This document shows, in pieces, positions 23,901 through 30,911 of a DNA stretch of 64,000 nucleotides. The stretch is from positions 60,241,773 to 60,305,772 of the forward strand of contig OX381707.1 of assembly GCA_947462335.1 (NCBI GenBank), in the 5' to 3' direction. The DNA is from Harmothoe impar (taxonomy: Eukaryota; Annelida; Polychaeta; Phyllodocida; Polynoidae). Position 1 is the first letter of the stretch, and each line of letters begins with the position of its first letter. A model generated the notes under the pieces. The model had not been told where the DNA came from, did no database searches, and saw only the letters and a list, made by a program, of their open reading frames with translations. A program made the position numbers and the translations under genes.

Positions 23901-24666
23901 GCAGGTAGTACAGACAGATTTCATAGGACCGATTAGGAAATCTAAAGAAGGCTACAAATATATAATGACCTTCATAGACCTGCTCACGGGATGGCCGGAG
24001 GCGTTCTGTACCAAGGATTGTACAGCCACAACAGCAGCTACAGTGTTCTTGCAACAAATGGCATGTAGGTACGGCAGAATAGAGGTAATGTGTAGCGACA
24101 GAGGAAGCACATACCTGGGGAAAATGTTCAGGGAAATTTCAGCCCGGCTGACATGTAAACAAAGGTTCACAAGCTCGAGAAATCCGACCGGAAATGCCAG
24201 GGCAGAAAGACTGCACAAAACATTGGAGGACGTCATAGCATGTTATGTGACAGAGGATCACGAGTACTGGCCGGATCTGCTAGGAATAGCACTATGGAAT
24301 ATCAGGAGCAATATCAGCCTGAGAACGGGACACTCGCCCTATACCCTTATGTTTGGAAGGGACCCTACGCCGATAGGTTACCCCGAGGAGAGGGAGGAAC
24401 CACAGGTGGGCAGTGAGGCTGAGTGGTTCATAAGGACAAAGCACTGTATAGAGCTATATAGGCAAATGGCAAAGGAACACGTCAATGTATATGAAACCAA
24501 AATGAGGGATAGGCTGGACAAAGGAGCAAGGCCGGTAGCCTTCAAAGAGGGAGAATATTGTTGGTACTATGACCACATGTGTGCAGAGAACAATGTATCC
24601 AAGTTCGCGGGGAAGTATAGAGGACCATACAGGATACAGGAGGTCAAGGGAGACAATAGGGTATAG
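20776..24666 (+). CDS. pol: Pol: aspartic protease, reverse transcriptase, RNase H, integrase
   Basis: The frame opens at 20776 within gag; its first ATG is 20941 (numbering from there). Protease: LVDTGAS, Asp25. Reverse transcriptase: YLDD at 476-479, with the usual LDLLSGYHQ-like region upstream. RNase H: Asp625, Glu666, Asp691 (TDHQPL). Integrase: zinc domain with His931 and Cys961/Cys964, core Asp993, Asp1053, Glu1089 with 35 residues between the last two, then the GPY region. The protease-RT-RNaseH-integrase order is that of Ty3/gypsy. It is expressed with Gag through the -1 frameshift. Oddities: the first zinc-binding His of the integrase HHCC finger is replaced (RDDILCGGH), and the frame meets TAG at 24664-24666 inside the conserved integrase C-terminal region, then stays open. 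Confidence 0.95.
20869..20933 (+). promoter_or_regulatory. Programmed -1 ribosomal frameshift signal between gag and pol
   Basis: The heptamer G GGA AAC at 20869-20875 is in the correct gag phase (GGA at 20870, AAC at 20873), and a -1 slip enters the pol frame. Six bases later, 20882-20891 (GCTGGTCCGT) can pair over all ten positions with 20924-20933 (ACGGATCAGC), one pair being G-U. The 32-base loop holds a further cctg/cagg mini-stem. Heptamer, spacer and stem match the classical retroviral arrangement. Confidence 0.85.
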
Positions 24667-25503
24667 CTGAGGTCAATCAAAACTGGAAAGATGATAGGAC
24701 ACCTGACGAATGTAAACAAGCTGAAAAGAGCGTATTTGGAAACAATAGTGGAAGGGGAGGGAGAAATAGTAGGAATACCAGGTAACAGAATAAAGCCCGT
24801 GGATCACACAACCCGAAGGGATGACATGCTCGAGATAGAAGGCAGCGGCTCTCAGGAAGAGCCAACCCAACCCAACATAGGGAGGCCTAAACCGAATGTC
24901 ATTCACGAAGAAAATAAGAGAACCCAAAATGAACAGAGAAATTCAGGAGACACTCAGGACAGTGACTCGGACACTCAGAGGAGTGAGGGGGGGTCCACAG
25001 AGGAGCAAATCCGCCCCCCCGATAGGGTGGTAGGGCCTGATAATATTGGCCGGGCCACACCCGAACAGAACATTCCGGGAGTGGATAGAAAAACGTGGCG
25101 GGCAGCCATTAGAATTGCCCAAAGTTTAACAGACAAAAGAGACAAACAGGAGAAAATTTTAGGGAAATGGAGCAAGAGACAGAGAGCTAGTAGTGAGGAA
25201 GAGGAGAGCGACGAAAAACAAGAAGAACTAAGGGAAACAAAGAAAGGAGGGAGAACTAAAAATGTAGACATAAGTAGGCAATTACTGCAAGAGAAGGAGA
25301 AATTAGAGAAACAGAGACAGGAGAAGAAGACAGCCAGAGCGGACAGAGCGACAGAGAGGAGAAAAAGAAGAGACAGAATAGAGCAATTAGCAGCTAAAGC
25401 TAGGAGTGAGGAAGAAATAAGCGATGAGGTGGTGATACCTAAAGGCAAAATAAAAAGACAACCACGACAAGGAAGGGAGCAGCTGAGCAGCTCCAGCGAG
25501 TAA
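24667..25503 (+). CDS. Pol-frame extension after an in-frame TAG (ATG at 24691)
   Basis: It is directly in frame with pol after the TAG. Its first residues (NVNKLKRAYL motif at about 24709-24738) look like the end of the integrase C-terminal domain, which normally finishes with a hydrophobic strand and a basic LKR-type motif. The remaining 230 residues are hydrophilic, rich in Glu/Lys/Arg/Ser, with a coiled-coil-like KLEKQRQEKK segment and an acidic-serine C-terminus. Either readthrough or suppression of the TAG gives a longer Pol, or the ATG at 24691 starts a separate protein, or the TAG is a recent inactivating mutation. The sequence does not decide between these. Confidence 0.6.
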   Translation: MRSIKTGKMIGHLTNVNKLKRAYLETIVEGEGEIVGIPGNRIKPVDHTTRRDDMLEIEGSGSQEEPTQPNIGRPKPNVIHEENKRTQNEQRNSGDTQDSDSDTQRSEGGSTEEQIRPPDRVVGPDNIGRATPEQNIPGVDRKTWRAAIRIAQSLTDKRDKQEKILGKWSKRQRASSEEEESDEKQEELRETKKGGRTKNVDISRQLLQEKEKLEKQRQEKKTARADRATERRKRRDRIEQLAAKARSEEEISDEVVIPKGKIKRQPRQGREQLSSSSE

Positions 25504-25694
25504 GGAGGGTGGGGGGAAGGGGGGAGGGCACAATACGGCAGTACCCATGCACATCTCCAAGCATACAGACGTACCCGCACAGACAGGGAGCAGCTCAACA
25601 CAAAGGGGAGAACCAGATACAACCTCACCACTAGGATTGAGAGGAAAAGGCCACTGAGGCCATACAGAGACATACTAGTGGAATTAACAAGGCA

Positions 25695-26669
25695 ATGAAA
25701 GAGTATACTGGAAAACACAACAGGTATAAAGGAGCCGACATAAGTGTAAGACAATTAATCAGCCAACTAGAGGACAATCAATTGATATTGATGGAAAGGG
25801 ACAGCAGAAAGGAGGAAAACCCAACCATAGGTGAAGGGGAAACACTAAAGGAGATAGTAACTATAAGCGAGGGAGAAGAAGAAGGTGGAAACAATAGGTT
25901 CACCGACGAGGAAGGGGAGGAAATACAGGAATTGGACGAATTTTTACAGGACTACTGGACATATCAGACATCAAAGGAGTCGGCAAGCCAAAGGGAGAGT
26001 GAGAAGAGACAGGAGATAGTAAGGAGAAGTAAGAGGATTGAAAAGAAAGGAAGGTATTACTACGGAGAAGCCACAACCCCATGCTTCAGGAAAGGGGACC
26101 CTGAAAAGGAGGGTTACATCACTGGAGAGGAAAAGAATTGCAGAATAAGGGAAGGAAGGAAGGTAGGAAAGGGAAAAAGGGAGATAGAATACAAAAGAAA
26201 AAGGCAGGGGGTAGAGGAGGAAGGAGAGACGGAACAGGAGGAACCACTGGATTACTCCAAGAAAGGGAAACAGATCAGAAAGGATAGTGAAGTAACAAAC
26301 AAACAAACAAAGGAAGCATCCACTCAGACAAGGAAAGCTTGGAGGTTAAATATTATAATAGAAGGAAAGAGTGGAGGGGAAGACACCAGGGAGGTAGATA
26401 CACAAACAGAAAGTACGGGAGAGGACACAGACAGGCCGTACTACCTGGAGGACGGAGAACAGTATATAGGGGAAGGGTATAAATGTAACTGGTGTCCACT
26501 GGTGTGGCCTACAGAAGGTGGCAGGAGAGAACACTTTGAGATAATACACCAACCCAGAACAATACGATGTAGCATATGCAAGGGAATGTATGCATCGCGA
26601 CACGGACTAAAGAGACACATCAAGAGAATTCACTGTAAGAAGACAGACGAGGGAAAAGAGGATGAGTAG
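25695..26669 (+). CDS. Accessory ORF with two C-terminal C2H2 zinc fingers (324 aa)
   Basis: It has a clear ATG start 191 bases after the previous stop. Residues 1-250 are charged and low in hydrophobics, without recognised domains. Near residues 262-320 there are two C2H2 zinc fingers: CNWCPLVWPTEGG...H...H, then CSICKGMYASRHGLKRHIKR, where HxxxH follows the canonical FxxxxxL-like spacing. Such fingers usually bind DNA or RNA, and in a retroelement they could act in transcription, RNA export or host chromatin contact; that role is inference. Its last 8 bases overlap the next ORF (ATG at 26662), suggesting coupled translation. Confidence 0.72.
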   Translation: MKEYTGKHNRYKGADISVRQLISQLEDNQLILMERDSRKEENPTIGEGETLKEIVTISEGEEEGGNNRFTDEEGEEIQELDEFLQDYWTYQTSKESASQRESEKRQEIVRRSKRIEKKGRYYYGEATTPCFRKGDPEKEGYITGEEKNCRIREGRKVGKGKREIEYKRKRQGVEEEGETEQEEPLDYSKKGKQIRKDSEVTNKQTKEASTQTRKAWRLNIIIEGKSGGEDTREVDTQTESTGEDTDRPYYLEDGEQYIGEGYKCNWCPLVWPTEGGRREHFEIIHQPRTIRCSICKGMYASRHGLKRHIKRIHCKKTDEGKEDE

Positions 26670-27234
26670 GGAAACAGCTAGGACCCAATGGAAGGACTCA
26701 TCCAAGGGGAGGAAGGCAGAAAAGGGGAATAAGGAATATGACAAAATGTTGGTAACAGCAGGAAAGTACAAAGGACAAAGAAGAGGGGATGTGGCCGATG
26801 TCATGTGGACCCCAGGATACTACTTGCCGCCATTGTTTAAGAAGGAGAGAGCCTCCCTTTTCCAGCTATGCATGCAGAAAATATCACAGAGCAGAATCAA
26901 CATTGACGCACTGCCAACAGTATTAAGATGGCAGGTCAATAAACACCATATGAAATTTGGGGTAAGGATGATAACAGACAGTAGATACTATACCCCAGTA
27001 TGTTATGTACATGCTGCACTAGAGGCCAGGATGAAATGTAGACAGTGCATCAGAAGAAGGGACGCATGGGATATGCTAATGCTAAGGATACAGAAGTTAC
27101 ATATCACGGAAGGAATACTGATCAGCGAAGGGAAGAGATTGGCGATCAAAGCCGGGGAGAGAGCAGAACAAAGAAGATTGGCAGTGGAGAGGCCAGTAAA
27201 GACAAAAACAAAGGATGGCCATAAAACTATATAA
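26662..27234 (+). CDS. Accessory ORF, unknown basic protein (190 aa)
   Basis: The ATG overlaps the tail of the zinc-finger ORF by 8 bases in a different frame. The product is basic, with an ordered-looking middle (WTPGYYLPPLFKKERASLF, then a Cys pair CRQC near residue 125) and a Lys/Arg-rich end. I recognise no family. The ordered, non-repetitive sequence and the tight overlap favour a real gene. It is followed by 550 bases without a plus-strand gene. Confidence 0.6.
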   Translation: MSRETARTQWKDSSKGRKAEKGNKEYDKMLVTAGKYKGQRRGDVADVMWTPGYYLPPLFKKERASLFQLCMQKISQSRINIDALPTVLRWQVNKHHMKFGVRMITDSRYYTPVCYVHAALEARMKCRQCIRRRDAWDMLMLRIQKLHITEGILISEGKRLAIKAGERAEQRRLAVERPVKTKTKDGHKTI

Positions 27235-27786
27235 AATTTTAAAAGGAGGGTTGGACGTCCAAATTCAGGGAATAGAAATAGTGAGGTAGAGAAAGGGAGA
27301 ATATGGGGGGAATGGGAGGGGAGGGGGGGAACCGAGATATAAAAGACAAAGAAGAAAAAGAAAAAGGGGGGGGGGAGGGAGAACGGGGACCAGACGACAG
27401 AAGGATAAGAGGACCAGCAGGAGGAGCGGACGGACCAGTCGGAGCCGAGGAGCCAACGAGGTAGGAGGTAGAGACCAGCCACCCACTACCATGAGACACA
27501 GTGCGGGCCCATAACACCACAAACCACGTACCACAGTTGATGGTTGGAGTGGTGAGCAGTTAGGAGGAGCTCAGGGCGTGGAGACTGCACAGCAACAGCT
27601 ACTCACCGGGGAGCCCCTGGAGGAGGGTTGCTACAAGCAATAATAATACAGAACAACACGAGATCAGCACTACAGGGCCACAAGCAAAGAAGGGAGAGGA
27701 GTACAGACTAAACAACATAACGGAGCCCTGCAGGGTAACCTGCAGGGGGAGAGAGGAAACAGAGACAGACAACAGAAACAGTGGAA
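27235..27786 (+). other. Non-coding spacer with internal polypurine tract
   Basis: No credible ORF is seen on the plus strand. It contains G-runs at 27305-27330 and an uninterrupted 36-base purine run at 27348-27383. The rest is unremarkable. It could hold a subgenomic promoter or splice acceptor for the downstream ORFs. Confidence 0.5.
27348..27383 (+). promoter_or_regulatory. Candidate central polypurine tract
   Basis: It is all purine for 36 bases, A-rich at the 5' end and closing in a run of ten Gs before agggagaa. This is the typical shape of a plus-strand primer polypurine tract, but it lies mid-element. Some retroviruses (lentiviruses, foamy viruses) use such central tracts. The region directly before the 3' LTR lacks one this good. 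Confidence 0.45.
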
Positions 27787-28131
27787 ATGGCAGGGCGAAT
27801 GATGAGAACATTTATATGTGATAAAGAGACTCAACAACGGATAGAAGGCCAAACAGTACCCATACAGACGATTGTAGAAAAACAGCAACCTTTATATTTA
27901 ACTAAGGAAGGAGCTGTAATTGACATGATACAGGTCAATTTGAATGGACCAGGGAGACTAGAATGGAGACTACTAACAACAGAGGGAATAACAGCCGGAT
28001 GTAAGTCAGTGGCCGAACATGGGAGAATAGTAATGGCAATCAACACACCACTCAACATGCCCGAACTACAGCTGTTTGTAGAAAGGAACGAGGAAGGGGA
28101 AGAAGTCATGATAGGGAAGAGAGCAGAATGA
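27787..28131 (+). CDS. Accessory ORF, unknown (114 aa)
   Basis: The ATG at 27787 opens a compact, normal-composition protein with alternating hydrophobic beta-like segments (VPIQTIVEKQQPLYLT, then RIVMAINTPL). No family is recognised. Its stop TGA overlaps the next start in an ATGA (28128-28131), as in retroviral and bacterial translation coupling. The order after pol and before env suggests an accessory or structural protein; the function is unknown. Confidence 0.6.
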   Translation: MAGRMMRTFICDKETQQRIEGQTVPIQTIVEKQQPLYLTKEGAVIDMIQVNLNGPGRLEWRLLTTEGITAGCKSVAEHGRIVMAINTPLNMPELQLFVERNEEGEEVMIGKRAE

Positions 28132-28715
28132 ACGGCGACCAGAGGAAAAGAGGGGGAGTGCTATTTGAAGCACTAGAACGTATAAGACAACAAACGAAGG
28201 TAATAGCAGATTTTAGAAAACTACAACTGAGGGAGGACGATCTAGTAGAGGACGAATGGAGTAGTATGGACAATACAGAACAATATGTACAACATAAAAC
28301 AATGTCAACACCAAAAGGACATATAGTGACATGTTCTACAAGCATAACATACAGCAGAGTAGACGATGAAACAGCGGTAGTATATATACCGATCAGCACA
28401 GAGAGACAGGAAGGAGAGGTAGGAGACAGTTATAGAGCGTTCGGATTGAAGATAATACCATTCCAAATGATGGGAGAGGGACAAACATGCCTTACAATAC
28501 CCGTGTACAATGACAAGATAAAAGGAATGAGCCAAATGATAGGACTTACCGGTAACTGTGTATGCCTGGTGTGTGTAGCTACTCTTGTGAAGGAGGCTAA
28601 AATGAAAGGAAAACATATATCAGAGTATGTGCACAGGGCAACCACAGTACCATATTACTTAGAAATGAGACAAATGCACACGCCTGGATGGGTAGAGGGA
28701 ATGAATCGACTGTAA
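28128..28715 (+). CDS. Accessory ORF, unknown (195 aa)
   Basis: It starts in the ATGA overlap with the previous gene. A charged N-terminal helix (residues 1-45) is followed by a beta-rich, globular-looking domain (residues about 60-170), including a Cys-containing hydrophobic stretch CVCLVCVATLV at 144-154. No signal peptide is visible and I recognise no family. Overlap with its neighbour and regular composition support a real gene. Confidence 0.6.
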   Translation: MNGDQRKRGGVLFEALERIRQQTKVIADFRKLQLREDDLVEDEWSSMDNTEQYVQHKTMSTPKGHIVTCSTSITYSRVDDETAVVYIPISTERQEGEVGDSYRAFGLKIIPFQMMGEGQTCLTIPVYNDKIKGMSQMIGLTGNCVCLVCVATLVKEAKMKGKHISEYVHRATTVPYYLEMRQMHTPGWVEGMNRL

Positions 28716-28734
28716 AATAAGAAAGGCAGACGAC

Positions 28735-28971
28735 ATGGGCCAAATAATACAATGCATGGGGCTACAACCCAACACACCATTTGACCCCGAGCCATATAAA
28801 ATAAAGAAAATGACACCAGTAAGACAAAGTGCTATCAGAAGGAAACCCCGAGGTAAACAATATATAGGGCCGAGGACGGGGGAAAGATACGACATTGTAA
28901 ATAACATAAGTACAGGTGAGCCAATGTATATTACAGCTGTGACACACCACAGCCAGGTACAAAGAATATAA
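28735..28971 (+). CDS. Small ORF with myristoylation-type N-terminus (78 aa)
   Basis: It begins MGQIIQCMG: a glycine after the initiator, as N-myristoylated viral matrix and Z-like proteins have, and a cysteine at position 7 that could be palmitoylated. The rest is basic (SAIRRKPRGK) and ends without a domain I know. A membrane-anchoring or matrix-like role is an inference from the N-terminus alone. It lies 19 bases after the previous stop. Its right end overlaps the far end of the antisense ORF. Confidence 0.5.
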   Translation: MGQIIQCMGLQPNTPFDPEPYKIKKMTPVRQSAIRRKPRGKQYIGPRTGERYDIVNNISTGEPMYITAVTHHSQVQRI

Positions 28972-30723
28972 AAGGAACCTAGGATAATCAAATGAACGTA
29001 CCGAGTGTGGGGCAGAAACGGCGGGAGAATCAGGTGGAGTCCGGGAAGCAGGAGAAATCCCATAGGGAGCAGTAGAAGCAGAGCTGTTAGAGGCAGTACG
29101 GCGACGAAGGCGGAGACGATGGCTCCGGCGGGGCGCCATACCGGATGAGGCAGGACTAGGTGATCCCACGGAAGAGCCTGAAGATATATCCAGGCACACA
29201 GGTAGATACGACGGCCCACGACACATGGAGGCAGGGGTGGGGTCCGGCACCACCACCTCCAGGCCAGAGGTCAACGGTATCAGGAGCCCTGAAGAGGAAG
29301 GGGCGGAAGAGACAGAAGAGGCTGAAGTCACAGTAGTCACAGGAACAGTGGCAGGAAGAGAAATAGAAGTAACAGAGGCAGGGTCATGGGAAATAGAAGC
29401 ACAGGTGGAATGGGTAGTAGGGAGGCTCATCACCAATGAGGGTGTGTTGGAATTAGTGGCAAAAGGAGAACTGAGGTGGGAAGTGACAGTGTTGACAGTA
29501 GAATGGACAGAAGTAGAAGAATGGGAGGTAGAGATAACAGAAGAAGTAGTTTGGGAAAGACTAGAGGAAGAAACAGGAGATGAGAACCAGGAAGAAAAAG
29601 GAGACATGTACTCAGAGATAGAGGACCAAAGAGCAGTGGGTGTGGCCTGTTGAACAGAGGAAAGAAGGGCATCATAACGGGTGGCAGAGTCCACACGAAC
29701 AAAGAAGTCATGAATGGAATCAGAGGAAGATAGATCCAACGGGAGAGAAGAAGAGGTGGAAGCAGGCATAGGAAGAGGCAAAGAAGAAGGGAGAGACAGA
29801 GGAGGTAAAGGGAATGGAGAAGGGGCGCTACCCACATCAACGACACAAGGAGTCAGGAGAAGAGGATCAGAGGTAGGAACGGCATCAAGGGAAGGAGGAG
29901 ATATAGAAAGAGAGATAGGAGCGGAGAGAGGAAGAGTTGGCAAGAGCAGGGGAGGAGAAGAGATAGTCACAGCAGTGACATCATCAGAAGGAACAGAAAC
30001 AGGAGGGTCGGCAACTGAAACGGTCCCAGAAGAGGGAGTAGGAACAGAAACCACTGAAAGAAGAGGAAAAGCCACAGGAACAGAGGCCACTGCAAGGGGA
30101 GAAAGAGAATAGGCGGGAGTACAAGTCGTTGGTATAGAGATAGAAGGAAGGGAAGAAGGCTCAGTCATATTAAGAGCCAAAGGGGTAGGAGGAGGCATAG
30201 GAGTATCAGTTCGAGGAAGGGAAGGCACAGAGGAAAAGGAGGGAGAAATGGCGGGGGGAGAAGAGATAGAAGAAGTAATAGGCACTTGAAAGGGAGAGGG
30301 AGATGCAGAGCCGGTAGCAAAGGTGGAAGGGAGAGCGGAAGGCATGGAATAAACAGGAAGGGGGAGAGAAGAAACAGGGGGTAGAAAGGCAGGAGGCTCC
30401 GAATAAGGATGCCAGTTGGATCCATAGGGAGCGCTGGGAGGAGGATACCAGGGATGAGCCGGGACCTGACCGTCTATCCTCCAGGCACGCACAGCAGCAG
30501 GGGGCATGGAGGTAGCCACCTGGGCTAAGGCACGAACCACATCAGAAGTGGGCGGATTGGTCACATCCCCGGGTAACATGGTGATAAACCCAGGTAGGGC
30601 TGAGCCAGGAGCGGACATATAAGCCTGACGGGTGGAGACAATAAATACCCGGCCTATGGGCATCAGATCCAGAGGAAGATAGACCAGTCGTCCATGAAAT
30701 AGGCAGGAATAATAGTCCGACAT
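28762..30723 (-). CDS. Antisense ORF, Ser/Pro/Thr-rich protein (653 aa)
   Basis: It starts at an ATG at 30723 on the minus strand. Residues 1-110 look like a genuine folded or semi-ordered region with normal composition (SCLFHGRLVYLPLDLMPIG, then DVVRALAQVATSMPPAAVRAW). Residues about 110-580 are Ser/Pro/Thr/Ala-rich, mucin-like. The last 70 residues are hydrophobic, but they overlap the small ORF at 28735-28971 and may be a shadow. Between 28972 and 30911 no comparable plus-strand ORF exists; the two there are shorter. A minus-strand gene in an LTR element recalls antisense genes of some retroviruses. Caution: this element's plus strand is purine-rich, which by itself produces long Ser/Pro/Leu-rich antisense frames elsewhere. 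The ordered N-terminus argues for a real gene. Confidence 0.58.
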   Translation of the reverse strand: MSDYYSCLFHGRLVYLPLDLMPIGRVFIVSTRQAYMSAPGSALPGFITMLPGDVTNPPTSDVVRALAQVATSMPPAAVRAWRIDGQVPAHPWYPPPSAPYGSNWHPYSEPPAFLPPVSSLPLPVYSMPSALPSTFATGSASPSPFQVPITSSISSPPAISPSFSSVPSLPRTDTPMPPPTPLALNMTEPSSLPSISIPTTCTPAYSLSPLAVASVPVAFPLLSVVSVPTPSSGTVSVADPPVSVPSDDVTAVTISSPPLLLPTLPLSAPISLSISPPSLDAVPTSDPLLLTPCVVDVGSAPSPFPLPPLSLPSSLPLPMPASTSSSLPLDLSSSDSIHDFFVRVDSATRYDALLSSVQQATPTALWSSISEYMSPFSSWFSSPVSSSSLSQTTSSVISTSHSSTSVHSTVNTVTSHLSSPFATNSNTPSLVMSLPTTHSTCASISHDPASVTSISLPATVPVTTVTSASSVSSAPSSSGLLIPLTSGLEVVVPDPTPASMCRGPSYLPVCLDISSGSSVGSPSPASSGMAPRRSHRLRLRRRTASNSSASTAPYGISPASRTPPDSPAVSAPHSVRSFDYPRFLLYSLYLAVVCHSCNIHWLTCTYVIYNVVSFPRPRPYILFTSGFPSDSTLSYWCHFLYFIWLGVKWCVGL

Positions 30724-30911
30724 GATGTGCAGTGTAGCTAATCCCGGGGGGAAATGAGAAGGGGGAATACAGGGGAAGATTGAAAAGGGGCCTGGGAAAT
30801 AAAAAGGCCAACAGGGACAGATAAGAGCAACTAGGGAGAGAACAGGACTGAAAATGAACCCATTAAGATAAGAGTATCACATAAAAAGGGAGAAAAGTAG
30901 AAAAATACAAA

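Noticed and set aside
29225..30112. Plus-strand Glu/Val-rich open frames between the small MGQ ORF and env
   Set aside because: They are broken, of simple composition, and opposite a longer minus-strand frame with an ordered N-terminus. Treated as shadows.
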